From Sordariomycetes sp. S80-01Y (Eukaryota > Ascomycota > Sordariomycetes): DNA of 64,000 nt. The stretch is from NCBI GenBank assembly GCA_037042185.1, contig JAXQJY010000030.1:1054001-1118000 (forward strand). The letters run 5' to 3'. Position numbers and translations under genes: made by a program. Shown here one piece after another: positions 32,830-42,904 of this stretch. The first letter of the stretch is position 1. Each line of letters starts with the position of its first letter. The notes under the pieces are model-generated. The model saw only the letters and a list, made by a program, of their open reading frames with translations. It searched no databases and was not told the origin of the DNA.

Positions 32830-34333
32830 ATGAGGACAGACTGGGTCTCGCGGCTCGCCCTCTTCCTGTCACTCGCTGCTGGTTGCTGCGCGCAGGCAAA
32901 TCTGCTCTCCGCTCTGAGCGAGTTGCCCGCTTGCGGAGTAGGCAAAACCTAGGAATCAAATTGGATCGTTGGCTGACATCTGACTAGTCCGAATGCCTCA
33001 CATCCATGATCGCGGAGTCGTCTTGCGGCTTGAACGTGACGTGCATCTGCACCGACACCAAACTCTACAACACGGCACAAGCATGCATCATCGACAGCTG
33101 CTCCGTCCAAGATGCCCTAGGTATGTATTCGGGACGTCGTCGCCACGAGAGCCTGGCTAACCGGTTCCAGATGTTGCTAGGATAGAGGCCGAGGCGTGCG
33201 AGCGTCCGCAACGCTCGCGGAAGAGCGACCTATTCATACCGCTGGCAGTCGAGATTCCAGCATGGCTCTGCCCCTGGCTGCGCGCCTACTCGCGATGGAC
33301 GACCTCGAACGACTTCGCTCTCGACGACTGGCTGATGTTGGTCTGCGGCGTCATCTACACGGCCTTCCTCATCATCGGCCAGTATACGGGCCAGCTCGCC
33401 TTCGGCGTCGACACCTGGCGCGTTCCCGTCGAGTCCGTGACCAAGGGCTTGCAGCTCTTCTACATCGACCAGTCCCTCTACCTCACCTGTCTCTGCCTCA
33501 CCAAGGTGGCCATTGTGTGCTTCTACCTGCGCATCTTCCCGCAGCAGAGCTTCCAGTGGACCGCCTACGCCACCATGGCCTTCGTTGTCGTCTCGACCGT
33601 CATCTTTGTCTTCATGCAGATCTTCCAGTGCACGCCCATCAGCACCGCCTGGCAGGGCTGGACTGACGGCTCGCAGGCCGACCTCTGCATGAACGTCAAC
33701 ACCCTCGCGTACTCGGCCGCCAGCTTCAGCATCGCGCAGGACTTCATCATCCTGATCCTGCCGCTGCCTCTGCTCATGAGGCTGAACACGAGCTGGAAGA
33801 ACAAGGCGGGCATCATCCTCATGTTCAGCCTGGGCGTCTTCGTTCTCGTCACGAGCTGCGTGCGCCTGCGCTACATCACCAAGTTCGGTGAGACCATCAA
33901 CCCGTCCTGGGACCTGGCCGATCCGCTCATCTGGTCCGGCGTTGAGGTCGCCGTCAGCATCATCGTCGCCTGCCTGCCCGCCATCCGGGTCCTCATCGTG
34001 CGCGTGCTCCCGGGCATCCTCACGTCCATCACCAGCGGCCGCCACAACTCCAGGACGGGCTACGTCAAGGATACCAACAACTCCTCCCTCACGAGGTCCG
34101 GCAGGCAGGCTTCCGGCCGGAGGAGCGTGACCTTCTTCTCCAGCAGGGACAAGGATGGGGACGGCAACGAGAGCCAGATCGAGCTGGGGCTGCAATTGGG
34201 CGACAAGATGCGCGGCGAGGTGCAGACGGAGATCTGTGGCCCGCAAGAGGCCTTCGATGGGAGGGACGATGGCGGGATCCGAATAAAGACGACAACGACG
34301 ACACAGTCGACGAGGGTGGATATGGATGACTAG
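32830..34333 (+). CDS. CFEM-domain seven-TM receptor (PTH11-class GPCR-like)
   Basis: Three exons, 32830-32937, 32988-33120 and 33171-34333 (two 50-bp introns), give 467 residues. Signal peptide is residues 1-22. The CFEM domain has eight cysteines at 35, 39, 49, 55, 57, 69, 74 and 90, matching the family spacing including CxC and the final x15 gap. The membrane core follows: hydrophobic segments around LMLVCGVIYTAFLIIG, YLTCLCLTKVAIVCFYL, MAFVVVSTVIFVFMQ, SFSIAQDFIILILPLPLLM, GIILMFSLGVFVLVTS and VEVAVSIIVACLPAIRVLIV, with the conserved DLCMN and QDFIILILPLP motifs. The region before DDWLML is short and only weakly hydrophobic for a first TM. The cytosolic tail is ~120 residues, Ser/Arg/Asp-rich. 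The class senses surfaces or hosts in plant pathogens; ligand unknown. Confidence 0.88.
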
Positions 34334-34469
34334 ACATAGAGCACGTAATGACAATTGAAACAAAAAATTAACCAACTTCGACTTTGTCCAGTCTACGGAT
34401 CTACTCGTGCTCGCTATGGCGACTGACTGAACATGTAGCTCACACAACGTGGACATGTCTAGGACTGCT

Positions 34470-35168
34470 CTACTGCGTCTTCTTCTGCCTCTCAAAGCAC
34501 CTCTCGGCCCTGCCGAACGTCGTAATGCCCTCAATCCACACATTGACCATCCACTTCCACCAAACCGTGCTGCCTCTGTTGACGCCATACCTCTCCATCC
34601 TGACCTTGTCGAAGATGACAGCCTCGCCAGTGTGCAGAAGCACCGTCGGCCAGAAGATGGCCTTGACCACCCAAGCATACCACTCGACGCCGCCGGGCCA
34701 GAACTGGTCGATCAGGTCGTACGCCCGTGAGCCCGGCACGACGAGGTGCAGGGTCGCGCGGCAGCAGAAGTAGAACAGAACGGAGCCGAAGACGACGGCG
34801 CCGTGGCCGGAGGGGGCCGCGTACGTCGTCAGGCGCATGGCGGGAGACGATGCGTCGTGCTCCTCGTTGAGCGCTCTGCGAGCCTTGGCGTCCATTTCCA
34901 CAACCCGCGGTCGGATGTCGGCCCAAGAGTCAAGCGGTGGGTCGAAGGGGATCGTATGTTCCTGCGAGTCGCTGGCGCTGATCACCATGCGCGACAGGGA
35001 GACGTCGACGAGGGAGCAGGACGAGGCGATTGCGGATGCAGAGGGCACTTGTGCAAAGTGACGGAGGTAGCGCGAGAGCTCGGGGCGGTGGGAGGCGTTG
35101 ATGTGTTTGATTATGCGCGTGCGACGTTCAGGATCTGCTTCGGTTGAAGAGGGAGAGGGGAGGGACAT
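34470..35168 (-). CDS. DUF2470-domain integral membrane protein
   Basis: Single exon, 232 residues from the ATG at 35168; the longer open frame begins with GTG. Residues ~10-100 match the DUF2470 fold (HugZ / pyridoxamine-oxidase-like C-terminal domain): IIKHINASHRPELSRYLRHF...VDVSLSRMVIS. Three hydrophobic segments follow (GAVVFGSVLFYFCCRATLHL; EWYAWVVKAIFWPTVLLHTG; VWWKWMVNVWIEGITTF), fitting a DUF4499-like membrane part. Its biochemical role is unknown; relatives suggest haem or flavin handling at a membrane, which is only a family-level hint. It is convergent with the CFEM receptor, 136 bp between stops. Confidence 0.75.
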   Translation of the reverse strand: MSLPSPSSTEADPERRTRIIKHINASHRPELSRYLRHFAQVPSASAIASSCSLVDVSLSRMVISASDSQEHTIPFDPPLDSWADIRPRVVEMDAKARRALNEEHDASSPAMRLTTYAAPSGHGAVVFGSVLFYFCCRATLHLVVPGSRAYDLIDQFWPGGVEWYAWVVKAIFWPTVLLHTGEAVIFDKVRMERYGVNRGSTVWWKWMVNVWIEGITTFGRAERCFERQKKTQ

Positions 35169-36011
35169 GGCGAGGCGAGGCGAAGTCGAGGTTGTATCTA
35201 TGGTCACGGATGCTGTCAGGGTGCGTGGACGGCTTGGGTGGGGTGGAAGCTTGTACAGTGTGCATTGGGACAGACATCAATCTACACCGTACGAATCAGT
35301 GATGGACCCCAGCGTTTGCACAGTGTGAATTGATCGCGATGAAGAGCGTCACAAACTCCAAAACGCCCAGTTGCGCATCATTTTTCTTCAGAATCCTGCT
35401 CTTCGCAAAGTCACCATAGTCTCGACGTCGCCTTGCGAGCAAACGCTACGGACCGGCGTCAGCTCCACCATTACAATCTACCAGTGAGAGCTAATGTGGG
35501 GGAACCTCGGCATCTGCCCCTCAATTCTCCAACCCCCTTTTCCCCGTCTCGTTGCAAACCATATTCAAAATGATCGGCGCACCCGACTCGGCCGCCAACG
35601 AACTGGGTGCTGCATTGGGATGGCCTCCCTCACGGTCCTCTCATGGGCCGTTGGATGGGCGAACATGACTCGACTGATCTTTGTAGATCTCCCGCTCCGG
35701 TGACAACAGTCAATTTCACCTAAGGATTAGTGTTAGAGCTCTACTCGTTCTGAAAATCACATTTGCGGTTTTGCGGGGCCGTGAGATGAGGATAGCTTCA
35801 ATTAGGTCATTCTTGATGGAAAAGGAAAGTGTTCGGCCCAGGCCTTTATTACTAATATTACGTTTTCGTACTCGTCGACATGATGAGACTAGCCACGACG
35901 CGGCCAGCCATCATCCCGTCACTTGGGCAAACCAGGTTCCAAAGATCGTGTGCGGAAACAATACGTTGCTTCCCCTAGTCTTCCAAAGCAAGCTACCTAG
36001 CCCATTACTGC
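35169..36011. other. Intergenic, 843 bp
   Basis: Upstream region of the DUF2470 gene and 3' region of the secreted protein gene. No coding signal seen. Confidence 0.45.
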
Positions 36012-36710
36012 CTAGGGATGGTAGCAGCAGCACTCCTCCTGGCAGTGCTCCTCGGGCTTCTCGTACTCGTGGCTGCTGCTGCTGCTGCAGCTGACCTTGA
36101 CCTTGACGTACTTGGTAGCCTGGCTGTAGTCTTCGTAGTTGTAGTCATCGTAGCAGACATTGTTGCCGACGGCGAGGTAGATCTCCTTCTCGCAGAGGTC
36201 GGGGTAGCTGGGCAGATTCTCGGTGGGGACCTCGCAGCGGTCGTCGTGACAGTAGTTGTTGTAGTTGAGCTCCTCTGGCTTGTAGTAGCTCTGCTGCTCG
36301 AGGTAGATGCCCAGGTTGCACTGGGAGATGGAGGAGCGCTTTCCGTAGCTGCTGTCGCCGTAGTAGACGTTCAAGCACTCCTGTCCAGAGTACTCGCCGG
36401 AGGAGCACGACTCAACCTTGACCTGGAGGTCGTAGGAATAGTCTTTGGGGCAGGAGATCTCCTCGCTATACTGGAGCTCGAAGCTGAAGCTGTTGGAGCT
36501 GCTGTAGCTGTGGTCTTTGCCGTAGTCTTCCTTGCACTGGCGGTACTGCTTAGGACACTCCCTATGGCAAGAGTTGCCAAACCATTCATGGCTAGGAGAG
36601 GGACAGTGGTCGCAAGAGGGGATGTCGTAGGAGTAGTCGTGGCAACCACCAGGGGCAGCAGCGCCGGTGGCGGCGAGGAGCCCGAAGGCAGAGAGGATCT
36701 GGGCCTTCAT
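36012..36710 (-). CDS. Secreted Tyr/Ser/Cys-rich protein, candidate effector
   Basis: Single exon, 232 residues from the ATG at 36710; the frame continues upstream but this ATG begins a clear signal peptide (MKAQILSAFGLLAATGAAA, cleavage near 19). The mature chain is acidic, unusually rich in Tyr and Ser, and has 19 cysteines by my count, ending ECCCYHP. Repeated SYxYxxxS patches and Cys spacing suggest a disulfide-stabilised extracellular protein. No enzyme motif and no known family recognised. It is flanked by gene-poor DNA on one side and near a CFEM receptor, a setting seen for secreted host-interaction proteins, but function is unproven. Abundant third-position G/C produces a full-length antisense frame that I regard as an artefact. 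Confidence 0.7.
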   Translation of the reverse strand: MKAQILSAFGLLAATGAAAPGGCHDYSYDIPSCDHCPSPSHEWFGNSCHRECPKQYRQCKEDYGKDHSYSSSNSFSFELQYSEEISCPKDYSYDLQVKVESCSSGEYSGQECLNVYYGDSSYGKRSSISQCNLGIYLEQQSYYKPEELNYNNYCHDDRCEVPTENLPSYPDLCEKEIYLAVGNNVCYDDYNYEDYSQATKYVKVKVSCSSSSSHEYEKPEEHCQEECCCYHP

Positions 36711-38656
36711 TTTGGAGCTGTTGAGGATAGTTTGAAGGGGTTGTAGTGATTGATGTCTTAGTAAAAGTGTTGCTGTGGAAGTTGATGAGGATAGAGAACG
36801 GAAGACTCCTCGGAAGGACGTGCAGAATTTATAGACAACTCTGCCCTCTGTCGAGACTGGTCTGAACGGTCGTCGAGCCTTCCTGTGGCCTTTTCTGCCT
36901 CGTATCCGCAATATCCGGCCTGTGAGCCGCCCTTCCCTACACTAGGCGAAGCTTTCAACCCCCCGTGAGTCTATGATTCGTATCAGACGTTGTCCAGAAC
37001 GTCGAGAAGAACCAGGTCCCGGCCGGCCATCGGGTACTGCGCGCCACGGACATCAAGGTGGTGTTGTCCAGAGGTGTCGATACGCCCCGGATATCCGAAT
37101 TAGACCAAGGCCGTGCCTGAAATCGAGCGAAGAGCACCTTGAGGGTGTCCGTCTCACCCCTTGGGGTTGACCGGGGTTCAAAGGTGCCCCGTACCGGAAG
37201 TCATTTGCTGCTGTGAGCTTACATCGCCGTAATAGAGCCGTCATGAGCTCGATGAAGTCGATCATAAGTTCTCTACAGGATTCACTCAGTCTAAGAATCT
37301 ATTTCGAGGCTGTGCCACAGTACTATAAGCTGACACCTCTGAAGAGCGTCGTTATCGGATGGACATTTGGTCAAGCAACTCCTCGGTACCGGAATCCCGC
37401 GAGCTCCTCGTAGAATACAGACAGACTCCCAATGACTTCGAAAGCACCGTATCTATGAGCATGTATACTGACAAACATTTCGAGGTGCTAAAGAAGGTTT
37501 AATTCTTTGCGCATCCGACTCTTCCAAGCCACTGCGACGCGGCGCGCCACGATCTTGAGGACGGCGCTTGCGCTGCAAAGTCGAACTAAGAGACACCTAG
37601 CGGCTTATGACAGTGGCTCTCCTCTGTCTGTGATCCTGACACAAGGAGATCTTACAGCTCGGTGAAACTTTGCCAAACGTGGGGATCGTATGGGCTCGCC
37701 TGGCCTTGGTGTGAAGCTTTCCAAACACATGACGCGTACAAGCTAGAGCATAAGGCCCCTGCATCGAGAAAGACCACAGGAGAATTCTCCAGCCTAGCAA
37801 GCGGACTTTCGCGACAGCGTCGGGAAGAACAACGTTGTAAGTTCGGTCGCCGTAGTTGCACCAGCGTGCGATGGATGTTCATCCGTATAGCGAAAACGAG
37901 CACATGTTCAAATAGTGAGGCTTCAACTTGAGCGTCTCGCAACATCGTAAAGCACCTTATTTCAAACATCATCTTCGAATGGGTCTCACTCGAGCAGGGT
38001 TCTCAGCAGCCGTTGTGATGGTGTGGTACGTCCTTTTAACTTCATCCCGCTGCTACCAGTGCCAAAGTGCGCCTCGAACAGCCTTGGTGCGTGAGATACA
38101 CATCACGACCAGCTTTACAGAGATACATTGCCTACCGCACCATTCTTATGGTGTGGGTGCAGGGTGGTGGTAGAACCTCACCTGAAGTGACGGACATCTA
38201 CCGAGGGTCCCCCCACGACAAGGTGAAAGTGGACTCCCAGTATGGATGATAACCGTATATTTATGAAATCACATTGGTAGTATATCAAGGTAATAACATC
38301 CTGCACCACCAGATCTCCGCCCAGTTGAGGTCAAAGAAGAGGATCCGAGCTCCAACGCTTGCCGTGCTCCCGGACGAGATAAGGTTCATATACCGTTCCG
38401 AGCCGCGGGGAGCTAGTGAGAGTCTCCTTCCACTATAATATGAGAGATTGAGCCCCTAGTATATGCACGAGCGACCATTGCTACCGCCGCTGACCGGGAC
38501 CACTCCGGTGGAACTAAGAACACTCAGGTTTGTGGTCAGAATGAGAAGAGAAGGTGGCATCTCGACCAAGGGACTGTCAAGATCAGAAACCACTATACAA
38601 GGGCTCTGTCCCCATTTCCGGAGAAAATTTCCGGACCAAATCTCCGAGCAATGTCC
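36711..38656. other. Gene-poor interval, 1.9 kb
   Basis: No supportable gene. Open frames are all under about 110 codons and mutually overlapping. Composition is more AT-rich than the genes on either side. I saw no terminal repeats that would define an element. Confidence 0.45.
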
Positions 38657-40155
38657 TCAAACATTCGCTGTCACCTTCCATCCACCAACCCGCGTTCGAA
38701 CAACAATGAACCCTACGAGTGTAATCACAAAGCTCAGACCGGACATGATGCATGTCCCCGTGTAGCTGCCCCCATTGGCAACAGTGATGGCTCCACCAGC
38801 AGGAGGACCCGTCAGAGTAGCGACAGCAGCCATAACGAGAATGAGCCCAAGACGTAGTCCGATTTCGTCCATAGGAGAGATGCTCGCAACAAGTACCGTA
38901 CCGAGTCCAATATTGGCTCCCGAACTGAAACCGAAAAGCGCCGCGAACGCATATATTGCCCCAGTCTGACGGGCGGGAAGCCAAATTCCGAAGACGAATA
39001 TGGCCGACAGGATGACGGATAGTATTGCCAGATTGAAACGTCCGAACTTGTCGGCGGCAAGAGAAGGTAGGATGCGTCCAAATAAGCTGTTTGACGCAAA
39101 TTTATCAGCATCTTTTGGGTTCCTGAAGGCAGACTTCTAGGCAAGATCTTACCTAACACCGTTCATGATAGGCACGAGCGATAACGCTGCACTCGGCGAC
39201 ATGCCATAGTGGATCGCGTGCGTGACGAGATAGTTGAAAGGCACAAACATTCCCCCTTGCGCCAACACATCAGTCGAAGCCCTTGATCCAACCCCCCGGG
39301 GCGGTACTTACAATAAAGGAAGAAGATAGAAATGCAGAAGATGAGGAAGTTGGTCTCACTAAGCGGCCGAACGAACTTCGACAACTTGAATGCCTTCCGT
39401 CCATGGGTGAGATTGGAGCTGATTGTAACATTGGCCAGAGCAAGTAGGCCGAAGATCAAGAAGGCACAGCTGCGAATCGTCCAGGCAAATCCGATCTGGG
39501 GGATCAACTGTCGAGCCATGAGGGGGAAAACCACGCCTCCAATGGCTGAGCCAGACACGCATATCCCAAGTGCCAAAGCTCGTTTCTTTGTGAACCAGGT
39601 CTGCGGCTGTGGCAAAAGTCAGTGGCCGATACAAGAATCGGTCTGTGCTACTCACAGCAGTCAAGGAAGGTGTGAAAAACAGAGACAGTCCGAGGCCCGA
39701 GCATATAGATTGGCTCAACATGATCTGATAATACTCGGTCGAAAGACTTAGCATCATCAGTCCAAAGACATGCATGACAGAACCTAGTAGAATCGGGACC
39801 CGGGGACCATAGTTGTCGAAGATATAGCCGCTTAGGGGTGAGAATAAAAACATGAAGAAAACTGGGCTGCTGTCAATAATTTTTCCAAATAGCCCTCAGG
39901 TCACTGACACTGTGTCGAAGTGATCCACGCGATTGTTGACGGTGCGTAATCCTTCAAGAGATCTCTCTCATACTCTGCCTGAAAGACGCCGAGACAATTC
40001 GACCATCCAAAGGAGCACATATTGGCAGCGAAGCTTCCCAGGACTGTCAGCCATGCGTTTTTACCTCCATCGGGAGGACCAAGGGTTTTGTCTAGTCGGC
40101 TGATGGTTGCTTTCGTCTGGTCCTTCTCAAGGCCATCCGAGGACTGGCTAGCCAT
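38657..40155 (-). CDS. MFS transporter, monocarboxylate-porter (MCT) type
   Basis: Five exons: 40155-39911, 39866-39656, 39606-39312, 39255-39153 and 39086-38657, giving 427 residues. Introns are 44, 49, 56 and 66 bp; the first has an atypical GTGTCA donor and the weakest support. Twelve hydrophobic segments. Family marks: PPDGGKNAWLTVLGSF at the start of TM1, WITS, FDNYGPRVPILLGS, TWFTKKRALALGICVSGSAIGG and FLYWGMFVPFNYL. These fit the fungal MCH/MCT-like group of plasma-membrane carriers; the substrate (monocarboxylate, riboflavin or a metabolite) cannot be told. It is divergent from a Zn2Cys6 regulator across 352 bp, suggesting local control. Confidence 0.85.
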
Positions 40156-40507
40156 GGTGGTTACGTCGTCGTTTTGTGTAGATGGGTTGAAGGAAAAAAA
40201 GGTGCTTAGAGGCTATGAGTTCTTGCGAAATTTGTTTGGAATACATGCTGAACTACTTATATAGAGCTCCCTTGCCAGAATCCGCGGCTTGTCTGGTGTT
40301 TGCAACGGAGATGTAGTGCGGCCTTACCCCAACGCCGGGCCTAAGGCTTAGGAATGTGCCATCTGTTTCCACTTTGACACCACGGGTCGGCTGGGAAGCT
40401 CGGGGATAAATGTCGGCGCTGACAGTACCCGGAGTGAGAAATCGGACAAAACTTTGTTGATTCTGCCTTCATGACGACGCTCAGACAAAATTTCATTTTT
40501 TCCAGCG
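40156..40507. promoter_or_regulatory. Divergent promoter, MFS transporter / Zn2Cys6 regulator
   Basis: 352 bp between head-to-head starts. It contains scattered CGG/CCG triplets, the half-sites used by Zn2Cys6 dimers (for example CCGCGG at 40282-40287), but no clearly conserved operator can be fixed by eye. Confidence 0.45.
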
Positions 40508-42891
40508 ATGATGAGAAGCAGCTCGTCTCGACAAGTTGTGACAGCAGCTCGACCACACGTTCGCCGCAGGCGGGCAGCTAATTCCTGCGAAGCGTGCCGT
40601 CGGCGCAAGGTTCGATGCGACCAGAAACTGCCCTGCGCAGCTTGCGTTCGAGCCAAAGTCTCCATGACATGCGTCTACCGTGATCGAGCTCCTTCACAAG
40701 TGATCTCAGATGAAGACTCGCAGACAAGCCATCTTCCCGATGACTCTCCGAGCTCTGGCGTCCAACTAGGCACCCCGGGCACAACCGTTTCGCAATCCCA
40801 TCAAAGTGATAGCGATTTGGCAGCCAGGCGAACTCATAATGAGCCGCTACCAGGACAGCCATCATTGCGCCGATCGCTGCTGCAGGGTGGTTTGACAACT
40901 CCTAAAGCTACGACGTCTAGGGAGTTGAGTCAGGCAGCTATACCCATACCCACCCCTGCGCCCCGACTGCGACATGTAGCAGACAAGACAAAGATGTTTG
41001 GCGAGTCCCATTGGGTGCATCTGGCCGATAAGGTTGGGTTCCTCGCCATGACACCCGTCTAGACGACTAACGTTTGTTAGATGCCCTCTCGTCACGGCTT
41101 TGACGGCGTCGACGACCGGCTCTCTTTCGACGACGCAAAACAGGAAATACTAGAAACGTGCCAGGAGATCACCACGCAGCGCAAGATCGTCAAATACCAC
41201 AGAAATAACAGAGACCCAGTTCCTGTATCCGATTTGCTGGGCACCTTTCCTCCAAAGTCAACCTGTGACGAGTTAGTTCGCGGATATCTTCGGACGTTCG
41301 AGCCTTTGTATCGCATCTTGCATATCCCCAGCTTTTGGAAGATGTACGACGGGCTTTGGAAGCCGGGAGCTCCGACCCCGGCTGCTAGCCTCAGCGATGT
41401 CGCCGGAACAGCTTTGATCATGGCTATTGGCACCACGTTCTACCCTTGTGAACACGACGCCGAGCGGGCTTCGTTGCGAGATCTCGCCGACACATGGGTC
41501 TCTTCTGTGCAGGCATGGATGATGAAACCCAACAACAAGACAAATTGCACATTCAACGGTCTACAGGTATATTGTATCCTCTTCTTGACGCGACACAGCA
41601 CACATCACTGTGCTGGACCGGCTGGTTGGATATCCGGTGGCTCGCTTTTGACTATGGCGATGTGGATGGGCTTACATAGGGATCCCAGCGTGTTCCCCAA
41701 CCTGTCGCACTTACAGAAACAGATGCGAACACGCCTGTGGACGACAGTACTCGAACTAGCAGTCCAATCGAGCTTTGACATGTCAATGCCTATCTGCATT
41801 AGCCCCGAAGGATATGACGTCCCATTGCCCTCCAACGTCGACGATCATTGCCTAGAGTCTGTGGCTGGGACGGATGCTCTGGAAGAAAGCGAAGGAGTTA
41901 CAGATGCCTCGCTGCAAATACTCATGGCCAAATCTTTGGCTCTACGCTTGAGGATCGTTCATCTACTCAACGACTTTCGGAACGAGCAAACTTACGAGAC
42001 CGTTCTCGAGCTCGGCTCCCAGCTTCGTCAGGCTAGCCGCGATGCCGCGGCTTTCTTCCGCTCAGATGCATTCGCCCGCAGCGATTCAAACCCCGAACCG
42101 GCGCTTCTAATCAGCGACTTCCATCGGAAAACGATAGATATCCTCCTCCGGCGCTTCTCCCTGCGACTACACCGCAATGCAATGATACAGTCCCGATCGG
42201 ATCCGCGCCTTTACTTCGCACGCAAGATTTGTGTGGATTCATCCATGATCATACTAAGCCACTCAGGTGACACCAACTTGTCAGCGCCGGCCAACGAGCT
42301 AGATGATCTCTCGAGGCTGGCTCTTGTGGGCAGAGGCCTGTTCAAGGGGCCACTTGATTTCGATGCCTTGCTTTGCCTTTGCTTTGAGCTGTTCTCTCAA
42401 TTAGGCAAGCATGCTTCTTCAGCGTCTGAGATTGAGCCCATGGACGACTTGGCCAGAGCTGAGAGAGCTCCGTTGCTCAAGCAGCTTTGGAGAAACAGCA
42501 AGCAGCTGTCTCAAATAGTAGACACAGGTACTGTCAGTTTCAAAAGACACCTGGTGCTCCTGGCAAGTCTAAGCCAGATCGAGTCGTTGGAGAGAGGCGA
42601 GTCTATTCAGCCAAAACTCGCTGCAAGCGTTGTGTCAGAGGCGAGGAGATGCCACCGAAGACTTCAAGAGCAGCTGCCAGATACACAGCCACAACTGCAA
42701 TGCCCAGCTTTCTTGGACGACGCTGCTCAGTCGTCTGAAATTTTCTCTTTTGGTCTCGGCCTCGAGGTCAGCTTCCTCTGCTCTTCCATGCAGTGTTCAC
42801 ATGCGCTAACAGTCTGCGACAGGATGTGACGATGGGCTGGGATCTGTCAGATATGTTCAACCTCAACGTCGGGTCAATGGGCATGACGTAG
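40508..42891 (+). CDS. Zn(II)2Cys6 transcription factor with fungal_trans domain
   Basis: Three exons, 40508-41032, 41081-42766 and 42823-42891, give 759 residues. The cluster CEACRRRKVRCDQKLPCAAC..C (C-x2-C-x6-C-x5-C-x2-C-x8-C) lies near residues 27-53. The fungal_trans middle domain starts around YLRTFEPLYRILHIPSFWKMY. The first intron has an unusual GTTGGG donor but a good GACTAAC branch and phase; the last (GTCAGC, GCTAAC) adds a 22-residue Asp/Met/Trp/Asn-containing tail. It is divergent from an MFS transporter, so it may control it. The stop lies 13 bp from the RecQ stop on the other strand, so the 3' UTRs must overlap. Confidence 0.88.
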
Positions 42892-42904
42892 CCAGGGTGA
42901 TAGG

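Noticed and set aside
33230-34678. 482-codon minus-strand open frame over the CFEM receptor
   Set aside because: Antisense shadow of a receptor with conserved motifs; composition is His/Asp/Gly-rich with no family match.
36018-36746. 242-codon plus-strand open frame, very hydrophobic, opposite the secreted protein
   Set aside because: Ala/Val/Leu repeats are the reverse complement of Tyr/Ser/Cys codons; the minus frame has a proper signal peptide and cysteine pattern.
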